Shown: piece after piece, positions 27,371-37,610 of the stretch | How positions within the stretch are numbered: the stretch's first letter is position 1 | Layout of the letters: the number at the start of each line of letters is the position of its first letter | Translations under genes and position numbers: made by a program | Assembly (NCBI GenBank): GCA_940746715.1 | Contig: CALNWN010000007.1 | Span: 1-64,000 of the forward strand | DNA length: 64,000 bases | Reading direction: 5' to 3' | DNA from: an uncultured Paraburkholderia sp. | Lineage (GTDB): Bacteria; Pseudomonadota; Gammaproteobacteria; Burkholderiales; Burkholderiaceae | The notes under the pieces: generated by a model | Seen by the model: the letters and a program-made list of their open reading frames with translations, nothing else | Told to the model about the DNA's origin: nothing | The model's database searches: none

Positions 27371-28108
27371 ATGGCTCTGATACAGATGCTCGGCTTCGGG
27401 CCGGAAGGCTGGGGCGGCGTGTTGCTGCTCGCGGCGTTGATGACCGTCGCGCTCACGCTCGCCGCGCTCACGCTCGCCGCGCTCGCGGTCGACGCCGTGT
27501 TCGGCGCGCTGGTCGCTGCGGCCAAGCTGTCGCGCCTGCGCGCGTTGCGGGTGGTCGGCGATATCTACACGACGGTGTTTCGCGGCGTGCCCGAACTGCT
27601 CTTCATCTATCTGTTCTACTTCGGCGGCTCGACGCTCGTCACCACGGTCGGCCAGTGGTTCGGCGCCGAGGGCTTTGTCGGCGTGCCGCCGTTCGTCATC
27701 GGGGCGCTTGCCGTGGGCATGATTTCCGGCGCGTATCAGGCCGAGGTGTATCGTTCGGCGGTCCTCGCGGTATCGCGCGGCGAACTGGAGGCGGCCCGTT
27801 CCATCGGCATGCCGACCCTCACGATGGCGCGCCGCATCCTCATTCCGCAAGTGCTGCGCTTCGCGTTGCCGGGCATCGGCAACGTCTGGCAGCTGAGCCT
27901 GAAAGATTCCGCGCTGATCTCGGTCACGGTCTGGCGGAGTTGCTGCGCACGAGCTAGGTGGCGGCGGGGCTCCACGCATCAGTACTTCACGTTCTTCGTG
28001 GTGGGCGGCGCGCTGTATCTGCTGATGACGAGCATCTCGAACCGGGTCTTCAACGACGCCGGGGCGCGCGTGGGCCGGTCTTTCAAGCGCAACTTCGCGC
28101 GCAACTGA
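27371..28108 (+). pseudogene. amino-acid ABC permease (HisQ/OccQ-like), scrambled loop
   Basis: Permease with helices around LLAALMTVALTLAALTLAAL and the coupling loop SGAYQAEVYRSAVLAVSRGE and LEAARSIGMPT. The family then reads LISVTGLAELLRTSQVAAGS. Here a G is lost near 27928 and an extra G is gained near 27968. Between the two indels the correct frame also contains TAG at 27955-27957 where Gln (CAG) is expected. The double shift skips the stop and restores the frame before THQYFTFFVVGGALYLLMTS. The product keeps its length (245 residues) but about 13 residues after the EAA loop are replaced by WRSCCARARWRRG. Function doubtful. Confidence 0.8.
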
Positions 28109-28121
28109 CGGCGACTGCATC

Positions 28122-28880
28122 ATGAATTTCGACTTCGACTTTCTGCTCGACACGGTGGGGCAATTGCTCGCCGCCGTGCCGACCACGCTTGGACTCTTCT
28201 TCTGCTCGCTGATTCTCGGCGGACTGCTGTCGCTCGTCATCGTCACGATGCGCGTGTCGCCGCACTGGCTGCCGAATCGCTTTGCACGCGCCTATATCCT
28301 CGTGTTCCGCGGCTCGCCGCTGCTGATCCAGATGTTCCTCGTGTACTACGGCATGGGCCAGTTCGGCGTGATTCGCGAGAGTTTCCTGTGGCCGGTGCTG
28401 CGCGAACCGTACCTGTGCGCGGTGTTGTCGCTTGCGCTGTGCACGGCCGGCTATACCGCGGAAATCATTCGCGGCGGGCTGATGGCGGTGCCTGTCGGGC
28501 AGATCGAGGCAGGCTATTCGATCGGCCTCTCGGGCTTCGCGCTGCTGCGCCGCGTGATCGGCCCGATTGCGCTGCGCCAGTGCTTGCCGGCGTATTCGAC
28601 GGAAGCCGTGCTGCTCGTCAAATCCACCGCGCTCGCGAGTCGTCTCGTCACCGTGTGGGAAGTGACCGGCGTCGCGCAGCAGATCATTCAGCAAACGTAT
28701 CGCACGACAGAGGTGTTCATCTGCGCCGCGCTGATCTATCTGTTCCTGAACTTCGTTATCGTGCGCGCGTTCGGCCTGCTGGAGACGTGCCTGTCGCGGC
28801 ATCTGCGCGCGGCGCCGCGGCCGTCCGCGCAAAGCCGCCCGGTGTCCGCGACCACCGAAGCACGCCGTGCCGCGCCCTGA
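28122..28880 (+). CDS. amino-acid ABC permease (HisM/OccM-like)
   Basis: Intact 252-residue inner-membrane permease. Helices include FFCSLILGGLLSLVIVTMRV and YLFLNFVIVRAFGLLE. The motif YILVFRGSPLLIQMFLVYYG and the ATPase-coupling loop GYTAEIIRGGLMAVPVGQIE with AGYSIGLSGF are typical of the HisM group. It begins 13 nt after the other permease and is followed 33 nt later by the ATPase gene. The C-terminal tail is Arg/Pro-rich and variable. Confidence 0.87.
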   Translation: MNFDFDFLLDTVGQLLAAVPTTLGLFFCSLILGGLLSLVIVTMRVSPHWLPNRFARAYILVFRGSPLLIQMFLVYYGMGQFGVIRESFLWPVLREPYLCAVLSLALCTAGYTAEIIRGGLMAVPVGQIEAGYSIGLSGFALLRRVIGPIALRQCLPAYSTEAVLLVKSTALASRLVTVWEVTGVAQQIIQQTYRTTEVFICAALIYLFLNFVIVRAFGLLETCLSRHLRAAPRPSAQSRPVSATTEARRAAP

Positions 28881-28913
28881 GCGCCGGCCATTCCGGAGAA
28901 CCTGGAGAATTCC

Positions 28914-29705
28914 ATGAACGCTACGGCACCCGTTGCACTGTCGGTCAAGAACATTCACAAATCGTTCGGCGATCATCACGTGCTCAAAGGCATTTCGCTC
29001 GATGCGCATCAAGGCGACGTGATTTCGATTCTGGGCGCGAGCGGCTCGGGCAAGAGCACCTTTCTGCGCTGCCTGAATCTGCTCGAAACACCCGATGACG
29101 GTTCCGTCGCGCTCGCCGGCGAAGAACTGAAAATGAAGCGCCGCGGCGACGGCAAGCTGCAACCGAGCGACCGCCGCCAGGTGGACCGCGTGCGCTCGCA
29201 ACTCGGCATGGTGTTTCAGAACTTCAATCTCTGGTCGCATATGACCGTGCTCGAAAATCTGATCGAAGGGCCGATGCGCGTGCTAAAGCGCAGCCGCGCG
29301 GAGTCGGTGGAAGAAGCCGAGGCGCTGCTTGCCAAAGTCGGTCTCGCGGAAAAACGCGGCCACTATCCCGCGCATCTGTCGGGCGGCCAGCAGCAGCGCG
29401 TGGCGATCGCGCGTGCGCTCGCCATGCATCCGAAGGTCATGCTGTTCGACGAACCGACTTCCGCGCTCGATCCCGAACTGGTCGGCGAAGTCTTGCGCGT
29501 GATGCGCTCGCTTGCCGAGGAAGGCCGCACGATGCTGGTGGTGACGCATGAAATGGGTTTCGCGCGTCACGTGTCGAATCGCGTGATGTTCCTGCATCAA
29601 GGGCAGGTGGAAGCGGACGGCTCGCCCGATGAAGTATTCGTCGAATGCAAGTCGGAGCGCTTCCGGCAATTCGTGTCGAGTCATCACGACCGCACGACGA
29701 ACTGA
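28914..29705 (+). CDS. amino-acid ABC transporter ATPase (HisP/OccP-like)
   Basis: Intact 263-residue ATPase. Walker [11 protein letters not shown]-loop [18 protein letters not shown], signature [15 protein letters not shown], Walker [15 protein letters not shown] and H-loop [14 protein letters not shown] are all present. The spacer [20 protein letters not shown] before the Q-loop is typical of the histidine/opine group. It should serve the permeases at 27371 and 28122. It is also the intact counterpart of the deleted ATPase at 33248. Confidence 0.9.
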   Translation: MNATAPVALSVKNIHKSFGDHHVLKGISLDAHQGDVISILGASGSGKSTFLRCLNLLETPDDGSVALAGEELKMKRRGDGKLQPSDRRQVDRVRSQLGMVFQNFNLWSHMTVLENLIEGPMRVLKRSRAESVEEAEALLAKVGLAEKRGHYPAHLSGGQQQRVAIARALAMHPKVMLFDEPTSALDPELVGEVLRVMRSLAEEGRTMLVVTHEMGFARHVSNRVMFLHQGQVEADGSPDEVFVECKSERFRQFVSSHHDRTTN

Positions 29706-29775
29706 CGAGCGCCTTCCCGGCACGCCGCGTTATGACGCACAGCGTTCAACCTTCCTTATCGCGCAGAGCACCATC

Positions 29776-31442
29776 ATGGCCGTGATCCGTTCCGATCGTC
29801 CTCTCGACTGGGCACAGGTGGCGGCCGTCGCCGCCGGCGAGCCGCTCGAGCTTTCCGCCGACGCCCGCGCGCGCATCGCGGCGGCGCGCGTGCTCGTCGA
29901 ACAGATCGTCGAGCGCGGCATTCGCGCGTATGGCGTGAATACCGGCGTGGGCGCGTTGTGCGATGTGATCGTGTCGCCGGCCGAGCAGCGCACGCTCTCG
30001 CGCAACATTCTGATGAGTCACGCGGTCGGCGTGGGCACGCCGCTCGGCGTCGCGGAGACGTGCGCGATCATGGCCGCCGCGGTCAACAATTTCGCGCATG
30101 GTCACTCGGGCATTCGTCTGGAAGTCGCGGATCAGCTCGTCGCCTTGCTCAATGCCGATTGTCTGCCGGAAGTGCCCGCGTTCGGTTCGGTCGGTTATCT
30201 GAGCCATATGGCGCATATCGCGCTCGTGTGCATCGGCGAGGGCTATGTGCGCTTTCGCGGCGAACGGCTGAAGGGCCCGCGACGCCTTGCGACTGCTCGG
30301 CCGCGAGCCGCTCGTGCTGGAGGCGAAAGAGGGCTTGAGCCTCATCAACGGAACGCCGTGCGTGACGGGTCTCGCGGCGCTGGCGCTCGCGCGTGCGGTG
30401 CGCCTGCTCGACTGGACCGATGTGGTCGCGGCCATGAGCTTCGAGAATCTGCGCGGCCAGCTTGCCGCGTTCGACGCAGACTCGCTTGCCTTGCGCGTCT
30501 CGCCGGGGCTCAACCTGGTGGGCGAGCGCATGCGCACGGCGCTCGCCGACAGCGGCATTCTGGCGGCGGTGGTCGGCCAGCGCACGCAAGATCCGCTTTC
30601 CATGCGCACCATTCCTCACGTGCACGGCGCCGCGCGCGACGTGCTCGCCGCCACCGCTGACGTGGTCAACCGCGAACTCGCGTCGATTATGGACAACCCG
30701 ATCGTCGCCGGCACGCCCGAAGAGCCGCGCGTGTATTCGCAGGCGCATGCGGTGGGCGCATCCATTGCGCTGGCGATGGACAGCCTCGCCACCGCGATCG
30801 CGCAGGTCGCCGCGATGGCCGAGCGCAGGCTCGACCGCCTCGTCAATCCGCTTGTGAGCGGCTTGCCCGCGTTTCTCGCGGAACCCGGGCCCCTGCTCCG
30901 GCTTCATGATCGCGCAGTACACGGCGGCTTCGCCCGTCGCGCAGAACCGGCGTCTCGCGTTGCCCGCGAGTCTCGACGGCGGCATCACGTCCGGCTTGCA
31001 GGAAGACCATTTGTGTCACGCGACGCCCGCCGCGCTCAAAGCGCTGGAGATCGTCGACAACGCGGGACGCATCGTCGCCATCGAGCTGCTGGCCGCGGCG
31101 CAAGCCTACGACCTCCAAGCCACCGACGCGCCGCGCGCGCCGCATACGCACGCCTTGTGGCAACGCATGCGCCAGAAAGTGCCGACCTATCGCGACGACC
31201 GTCCTCTCGCCGAGGACATGAGTGTCGCGTTCGGAATGATCGCAGGCGAGGCGCCGCCGCTGACTACTCCGGGTAAGATGGGGCCGCCTGACGTCATTCG
31301 CAATGCCACTCCTGACGCCACGCCGAACGGCGGCGCAGAGTTCGTTGCGGGCGCATCCATCGCTGGCGTGAGTACTGCCGACGCGTTCCCGGCAGCGGCG
31401 AACAGCGCAAGTAGTACGCTCAGCGCGGCGCACGCGGCCTGA
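29776..31442 (+). pseudogene. histidine ammonia-lyase homologue lacking the MIO tripeptide, two frameshifts
   Basis: HAL/PAL-superfamily protein. Conserved points are YGVNTGVGALCD (active-site Tyr), LSRNILMSHAVGVG, SLINGTPCVTGLAALAL (Asn), TQDPLSMRTIPHVHGAARDV (Gln and Arg kept, the usual Tyr is Leu), and SGLQEDHLCHATP (Glu). The Ala-Ser-Gly triad that forms the MIO electrophile is absent: the region reads GSVGYLSHMAHIAL, three residues shorter than GSVGASGDLAPLAH. Frameshifts of +1 in C runs occur near 30278 and near 30893. The C-terminus after GKMGPPDV is Ala-rich and nonconserved. MIO loss lies outside the frameshifts and may be ancestral to this subfamily. Co-encoded with an amino-acid importer. 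Confidence 0.8.
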
Positions 31443-31546
31443 TTCGAATGGAGCCGGTGCGCGGGCTATCCGCCGGCGAGCCGGGACTTCAGCGGGTGGA
31501 CGAGCGGCACGATGGCTACGACACCCAACCCACCCACGAGGTCGGA

Positions 31547-32344
31547 GTGAACACAATTACAGAGACTCACGAAGAGGGGCACAACCCGGCTCCGCCAGAT
31601 GACGAGCACAGCGCGAGCGCGACTCGGCGCGCCGCTTGCAAGGAGACGCCCGCGAAAGCCATGCCCGCGTACGAGCAGATCAAGCGCTACGTGATCCGCC
31701 GCATTAGCGACGGCGACTGGAAGCCGGGCGGGCTGATTCCGTCTGAAGCCGAACTGGTGAAAGAATTCGGCGTCGCGCGCATGACGGTGTCGCGCGCGCT
31801 ACGTGAGCTGACTGCCGAACGCGTGCTCACGCGCGTGCAAGGTTCAGGGACGTTCGTCGCGCCGCAGCGCTACGAATCGACGGTGCTGGAAATCCGCAAT
31901 ATCGCCGACGAAATCGCCGCGCGCGGCCATCGTCATTCGGCGCGCGTGTTGACGCTCGAACCGAGCGACGATCCCCGCGCGCTCGAAGCGCTCGGCCTCG
32001 CGAGCGGCCCGGCGTTTCATTCGTGCATTGTCCACAGCGAGGAGGGCGAGCCGATCCAGTACGAGGATCGCTACGTCAATCCGAAGGTGTTTCCCGACTA
32101 TCTGCAACAGGACTTCACGGTCGAAACGCCGAATCACTACATGGTGCGCCTCGCGCCGATTCAGCGCGCGGAATTCCGCATATATGCGCAAAAGCCGGAC
32201 GCGTATGTAAGGCGTCATCTGTCGATGGAGATCGGCGAGCCGTGCCTGTTGCTCTGGCGTCGCACGTGGGTGGGCGACGATGTCGCGACGTCCGTGCAGT
32301 TGTGGCATCCGGCGTCGCGTTTTCATCTGGCGGGCAATGTCTAG
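31547..32344 (+). CDS. HutC-like GntR/UTRA regulator, copy 1
   Basis: Transcriptional regulator with an N-terminal GntR wHTH (PAYEQIKRYVIRRISDGDWK, AELVKEFGVARMTVSRALRE, VQGSGTFVAP) and a C-terminal UTRA effector domain (EEGEPIQYEDRYVNPKVFPD, FRIYAQKPDA, PCLLLWRRTWVGDDVATSVQ). HutC binds urocanate; ligand here unknown. Start is uncertain: GTG at 31547 is used, an ATG lies further upstream at 31448, and the HTH begins only after about 40 residues. It follows the lyase homologue by about 100 nt on the same strand and probably controls the unit from 26421 through the TGTCTA palindromes. Confidence 0.8.
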   Translation: MNTITETHEEGHNPAPPDDEHSASATRRAACKETPAKAMPAYEQIKRYVIRRISDGDWKPGGLIPSEAELVKEFGVARMTVSRALRELTAERVLTRVQGSGTFVAPQRYESTVLEIRNIADEIAARGHRHSARVLTLEPSDDPRALEALGLASGPAFHSCIVHSEEGEPIQYEDRYVNPKVFPDYLQQDFTVETPNHYMVRLAPIQRAEFRIYAQKPDAYVRRHLSMEIGEPCLLLWRRTWVGDDVATSVQLWHPASRFHLAGNV

Positions 32345-32385
32345 CAGGCCGGCGGGGCGGCTGCCTCGCCGCTCGCTACCTGGCG

Positions 32386-33198
32386 TCAGCCTTGCCGTTG
32401 CGACAGATCCGGCGAAAAGCGGCAACCCAGCCGGTAACGCGAACCGGGATGCACGAACCGCGCGAACGTCACCGCAATGCCGCTCGTCCACGTTCGGCGC
32501 ACGAGCGTCAGGCACGGTTCGTCCGCGCGAATGTTGAGCAGTTCAGCTTCGGCATGAGTGGGGAGGTGAGCGTCGACAATATGTTCGACGTCGTGCGCCG
32601 GCACTGTTTCGTACAGATATTCCGACGGCCTGATCGCCGAAAAATCCTGCTGCAGGAAGTCCGGCGCGACGGCCGGATTCACGTAGCGGTCCTCCAGCTG
32701 CACCGGCAAGCCGTTTTCGCGGTGCACGCAAATCACATGAAAGACCGAGGCGCCGGGTGCGAGCCCTAACGCATTCGACACCACGACGGACGCGGTCTCG
32801 CGCTGCAACAGCACGGTGCGGTAGCTGTATTCGTGACCGCGCGAACGGATTTCGTCGCCGATATGCGCGATCATCAGAAGCGTGGATTGCGGCCTTGCCT
32901 GCGCGACGAAGGTGCCGACGCCCGAGACGCGCGTGACAAGCCCTTCGTGCGAGAGCTCGCGCAGCGCGCGGTTCACCGTCATGCGCGAAACGCCGAGCGT
33001 GGCGACCAGATCGAGCTTGGAAGGCAGGCGATCGCCCGCCTGACGCGCGCCGGATTCGATGATGCCGCGAATGTGATGCTTCTTGACCTGCTCGTACCGC
33101 GCAGCCGGCGCCTGCGCCGCGGCGCGCGCGCTTTTAGCCGCGGCGGCTCGCGGCCTCTCGTCGGCAGGGTGGCTTTTGCTGCGAAGCATGGCGGACAT
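32386..33198 (-). CDS. HutC-like GntR/UTRA regulator, copy 2
   Basis: Second GntR/UTRA regulator, 270 residues, convergent with copy 1. The wHTH ([50 protein letters not shown]) is followed by the UTRA domain ([59 protein letters not shown]). The Lys/Ala-rich N-terminus (about 35 residues) is variable. It is the last gene of a second amino-acid ABC cluster whose transporter genes are all broken, so it may regulate in trans the intact transporter genes at 26421-29705. Confidence 0.83.
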   Translation of the reverse strand: MSAMLRSKSHPADERPRAAAAKSARAAAQAPAARYEQVKKHHIRGIIESGARQAGDRLPSKLDLVATLGVSRMTVNRALRELSHEGLVTRVSGVGTFVAQARPQSTLLMIAHIGDEIRSRGHEYSYRTVLLQRETASVVVSNALGLAPGASVFHVICVHRENGLPVQLEDRYVNPAVAPDFLQQDFSAIRPSEYLYETVPAHDVEHIVDAHLPTHAEAELLNIRADEPCLTLVRRTWTSGIAVTFARFVHPGSRYRLGCRFSPDLSQRQG

Positions 33199-33247
33199 CG
33201 GCGGCCCCTTTTCACGGTTCGTGCGGAGTGCGAAGCGCAATGCGCGC

Positions 33248-33965
33248 TCAGGGCGCTTCGTCGTCGGGACCGCGCGCCCAGAAAGCATTGCGGTCGAAGT
33301 AGTTCTGCAGGAACTGCCGCAGGCGCGGCTGTCCGGCGTCGTGAAAGACTTCGCGCGGTTTGCCTTGCGGCAATGCGTCCTTCGTCGATGAATACGACCT
33401 TGGCGGCCACATGCGCGGCAAAACCCATTTCGTGCGTGACGACGGCCATGGTCATGCCGTCGCGCGCGAGTTGCTTCATCACCTGCAGCACTTCGCCGAC
33501 GAGTTCGGGATCGAGCGCGGACGTCGGTTCGTCGAACAACATGATGTGCGGCTCCATGGCGAGCGCGCGAGCAATCGCCACGCGCTGCTGGTGACCGCCC
33601 GAGAGCTTTGCCGGATACGCGTCGCCCTTGTGCGAAAGGCGCCGCACCCGGTTGATGTCGGCTTGCGACGCACGCACGCGGCGGCCGTTGCGCTCGCTGT
33701 AGCCGAGCAGCTCGCCTTCGATGCGCACGTCGCCGTGATCGTAAGTTTCGAGCGCGGCGAGGCAGCGCAGCAAGGTGCTCTTGCCCGAGCCCGAAGGGCC
33801 GATGATGCACACGACCTCGGAGCGCGCTATCTGGAGATCGACGCCGCGCAGCACCTCAACCTCGCCGAAACGCTTGCGCAGATCGCGGACCTCGATCAAC
33901 GGCGCGCTGCGCTCGCCGTCGGCAACGGTGGACGCGGAAGAGGGCATGTCGGCGATGGCGTTCAT
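33248..33965 (-). pseudogene. amino-acid ABC ATPase with internal deletion and frameshift
   Basis: HisP-type ATPase of the second cluster. Walker A (GPSGSGKST), signature ([15 protein letters not shown], with His replacing the first Gln), Walker B ([14 protein letters not shown]) and H-loop ([15 protein letters not shown]) are present. Between INRVRR and [15 protein letters not shown] about 45 residues are missing in frame, including the Q-loop. Near 33370 a further indel shifts the frame, and the normal tail ([20 protein letters not shown] to DDEAP and TGA at 33248) is read only out of frame. Loss of the Q-loop alone should abolish coupling. Confidence 0.83.
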
Positions 33966-33982
33966 GATGTGGTTTGATTCCT

Positions 33983-34643
33983 TTAAGCCATGAAACGGGC
34001 GATGCGCGCTTCGGCCCACATGCCCGCGCGCGACGTCAGTTCGACGAGCGCGAGATAGCAGACGCAGAGCATCAGCAGCGTTTCGACGAAAGCGAAGGTC
34101 GCCGAGCCGATGCCGGTCAGCACGAAGGTCAGCTCGGGCACGGTGACGATAGAGAGCACCGCGGTTTCCTTGCTCAACACGATGATCAGATTCGTGAGCG
34201 CGGGCACGATCAGCACGAGCATTTGCGGCATCTGAATGCGCAGCACCGCTTGCGTGCGCGTCAGGCCGAGACACGACGCCGCTTCCAGATGACCGGGCGG
34301 GACCGACTGAAATCCCGAGCGAAAAGCTTCCGTGAAATAGGCGCTGCCATATAGGCCGAGTCCGAGCACGCCGGCTGTCATCGGCTCGAGTGTGAGGCCG
34401 ACCGACGGACCGCCGTAGTAGAGCAGGAACAGCTGCACGAGAAACGGCGTGCCGCGAAAGAGCTCGATATAGAAGCGCAACAGGCCGCGCACCCAGCGCC
34501 CGCAAAAGAGTTGCAGCACGGCGGACGAAGCCGGTCAGCATGCCGATTGCGACGCCCGCGGCCCACGTGCCGAGCGTTGTCGCGAGCCCGGCTGCAATCG
34601 GCTGAAGATTGTGGGTGATGACGGTGGGGTCGAACTGTTGCAT
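33983..34643 (-). pseudogene. amino-acid ABC permease, frameshifted
   Basis: HisM/GlnP-type permease. The N-terminus [20 protein letters not shown] and first helix are in one frame to MLTGFV. After an extra C near 34525 the remainder is in a second frame ([40 protein letters not shown], coupling loop [34 protein letters not shown]). It ends 18 nt before the ATPase start. Restored length of about 220 residues is normal. Non-functional as read. Confidence 0.82.
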
Positions 34644-34660
34644 CGCGGGGCTCCGGTCGA

Positions 34661-34990
34661 TCAGGCGCGCTTCAGGCGGTATTCGGCGGCATGCGCGATG
34701 AGCGCGAGCGCGCCGCAGATCACGAAGTAAATCAGGCCGGCGGCGAGATACGCTTCGAGCGGTCGATAGGTGCTGGCCGCAATGTTCTGCACGGTGCGCG
34801 TCAACTCCGCGACGCCCACCACCGAAATCAGCGACGAAGCCTTGATCAGCAGCACCATTTCATTGACGAGCGACGGCAGCGTCAGGCGAAACGCCTGCGG
34901 CACGAGAATGCGCCGCAGCGTGTCGAACGGCGAGAGGCCGAGCATGCGCGCGGCTTCGATATGACCCGGCGGAATGCTGAGAAAACCGCC
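34661..34990 (-). pseudogene. 3' remnant of a second amino-acid ABC permease
   Basis: The C-terminal half of an ArtM/HisM-type permease: GGFLSIPPGHIEAARMLGLS (coupling loop), [20 protein letters not shown] and [20 protein letters not shown]. Its N-terminal half and any binding-protein gene of this cluster are gone. The fragment is joined in frame to the truncated hydrolase domain of the upstream gene, so a deletion has fused the two loci. It ends 18 nt before the other permease. Confidence 0.85.
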
Positions 34991-37452
34991 GCGCAGATCG
35001 ACGAGCCAGACGTCGTAGCCCGCGGCGCACAGATATTCGATGAGGTTGGTGCCGATGAGGTCGGTGGAATAGATGCGGCTCGACACGCCCGAGCCGTGAA
35101 TCAGCAGCACGGGGCGCGCGTTCTTGCGCGCGGAATCGACGTAGCGCGTGAGCCGCAAACGCGTGCCGTCCGGCGTGTCGAAGAAGAACACCTGGGGCGC
35201 CGGTGCACGCAAGGCACGCTTCTCACGCGGCTTTGCGGCGGGATCGTAGTACTGCAAAGGCGCGGCCACGCCGCCGTACTCGCTGAACAGCGCGCCCGCA
35301 AAGAACTTGCCGAACTTGAGCGTCCATTCGAGACGCGTTGTCAGATCCGGCGCGTTGATGACTTCCAGTGTGCGCTGCTGCTTCAGGAAATTTTCCGGCG
35401 TGATGACCAGCGTCGCGCTGCCGAGCGGCGCCGCGTCGGCGTGCGGCGCGTCGAAAATTTGCGCATAGAGCGTGTTGGTCTGCTCCCACAGTTCGAGCGG
35501 CGACGTGCGCGTAATGATCTTCTGGCCGCTCAGATAGAAGGTTTTGCCTTCCACCGAGTTGAGCGTCATCTGGTAGTTCATGTTGCGCTCGTCGACATCC
35601 TGCGGGTCGGCCACGAACAGATTGAAGGTGCCGTCGGTGATCGTCATCGGCTGCGGGGAGAGGGCAGGGCAGGTGAGCGTTCCGGCGGTTCGCGCCAGAT
35701 GGTTCGGATCGCTGAGCATATCGGCGAGGTCGTCGGACTCCACGGTCAGCGTGAACGCCATGGGGCTTGCGGCGTCCTTGCTTGCGCCGGCCGGCGTGTA
35801 ATGCCCGACCATCGTTTCGGTGAAGCGCAAGCCGATTTTTTGCGCGGGCGGCGCGGCGGCGGTGTCCTTCGACGCGTAGTCGATCGTCCAGCCTCGCGAC
35901 GCGGCGAGCAGCGCGCAATTGCGCTCGGCGAGCGCCGAGACCGTCCACAGCGGATTGATGCCGAGCGACATCGGCATGACCGCGCCGTCCATTACGTACA
36001 GGCCGTCGTGCACGGCGCTGCCGGCCATGCCGCTGAAAACGCGGCCCATATGATCGACCACGCCGTGTTCGGCGTCTTCGCCCATTGGGCAGCCGCCGAG
36101 CGGCACCGTCGCTTTCTTCAGCGTCTCTTCAACCGTTTCGTAGATCGGCTGCTTGCCGGCCTTCTCCCATGCGATGCGCGGCCGTCCTTTGTCGTTGACG
36201 CTGATCTGGCCGCTTTCGTCGTCGTGCGCCATCACGAGGTAGCTTTGCGTGTGATTCAGCGCGCCGCGGTACGGGCCGTGCAGGAAGCTTTCGACGACGC
36301 GGGCGTCGTAGGCGAGCTGCCGGTCCGCCGTGCGCGGTCCTGACACGTCCACGCCGGCGAGCGATCCTTCTTCGATGACGAAACCGTCTTTGACGTTCAC
36401 GGTATTGCGATGATCGATCAGCCCCGTTATGGTCGGCCCCACCGGCGGGATATCGCCCTCCACATGCGCGCCCCAGCCGACGCCGTTGATGGCGTCGTCG
36501 GTGTTGTACGCGAAGGCGAGCACGTCGCCGTTGCCGGTGAAGCGCTCGCCGAGCATGCCCGACACGCTCAGCCCTTTATTGCGCGAACGCAGCAGCAGGG
36601 GTGTTGAGCCGATCGTCCCCGCGGATACGATCACGATGTCCGCGCTCACGAACAGGTCCGGCGCGTCGTAGCTCTCGCGGCCAAGGCGCACGAGCTGATA
36701 GCCGACTTGCCACGTTTGGGTAGCGGCATTGCGCGTCACCGAATGCACCGCGGCGCCCGTGAAAATCTGCGCGCCGTGCGCAACGGCGTCGGGCAGATAG
36801 TTCATGTGCGTCGAATTCTTTGCGTCGTAGTTGCAGCCCGAGTTGCAGTCGCCGCATCCGGTGCAGGCTTTCTGCGCGACGCCGGCCGCGTTCGTGCGAT
36901 CCTCGAAAGTGACGGTGATGGGCGGCGTACTGAAGCGCTCCGCCATGCCCAGCGCCTCGGCGGATTTTCCGAGCGCGAGCGCTTGGGCAATTCGCGGAAT
37001 CGGCCCGGCACGGGCGAGGGTTGCAACATCTCCCACGCGCGCTGATAACCGGTGTCGCGCCCGGCCTCGTCGGCACGCAGCGCAGCGGGCCAGCGCGCGT
37101 CGTCCCACAGGCGCGGATCCAGCTTCAACGCAACGTTCGCGTTGATCAGCGACGTGCCGCCGAGGCCGCAGCCGACCACCGCGTTGACGTCATCGTTCAC
37201 ATGTACTTCGAGCAGCGCGAGCGGCGAGCCGATCTGCGCGGCGGGCGTGTTGTACTGGATCTGCTCGGCGCCCTGAAACGGCGTGCGCGGGTATTCGCCC
37301 GCCATGAACTCGCGCCCGCGCTCCAGCACGCAGACGCTGCGGCCCGCGCGGGCCATGCGGCTCGCCGCAATAGCGCCGCCATAACCGGAACCGATCACGA
37401 CCACTTCATAGTGCGATTTCATCGCCGTCACGGCGCTCGATAAGCGGTTCAT
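34990..37452 (-). pseudogene. GMC oxidoreductase with alpha/beta-hydrolase domain, truncated
   Basis: Large two-domain protein related to bacterial cholesterol oxidase-like GMC enzymes. The FAD-binding start (YEVVVIGSGYGGAIAASRMA, LERGREFMAGEYPRTPF, VVGCGLGGTSLINANVALK) is in one frame to about 36990. After a frameshift it resumes with the Cys-rich segment CTGCGDCNSGCNYDAKNSTH, then VIVSAGTIGSTPLLLRSRNK and the C-terminal GMC part LGINPLWTVSALAERNCALL. A linker leads to an alpha/beta-hydrolase start (RPVLLIHGSGVSSRIY, GYDVWLVDLR), where homology ends at about 34990 and an ABC permease remnant follows in frame. The nucleophile Ser and rest of the hydrolase are lost. Confidence 0.85.
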
Positions 37453-37610
37453 ACGCGACCACCTCGTCAGGAATCGATGCAGGGAAGGGACCGGGCGTCG
37501 GAAGGAAGACGGTGGGCGGGAACAAAAAAAGGCGCATCGACAGGATGCGCTGCGGCTTCCAGTGGCTTTTCGCGTTTTTATCGCTGGGCAGGGTCATTTC
37601 TCGCGCGTTC

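Noticed and set aside
27420..27490. Short direct repeat (ctcacgctcgccgcg) in the first helix of the permease as a mobile or regulatory repeat
   Set aside because: It encodes a repeated hydrophobic LTLAA segment in frame and is compatible with a simple membrane helix; no sign of function beyond coding.
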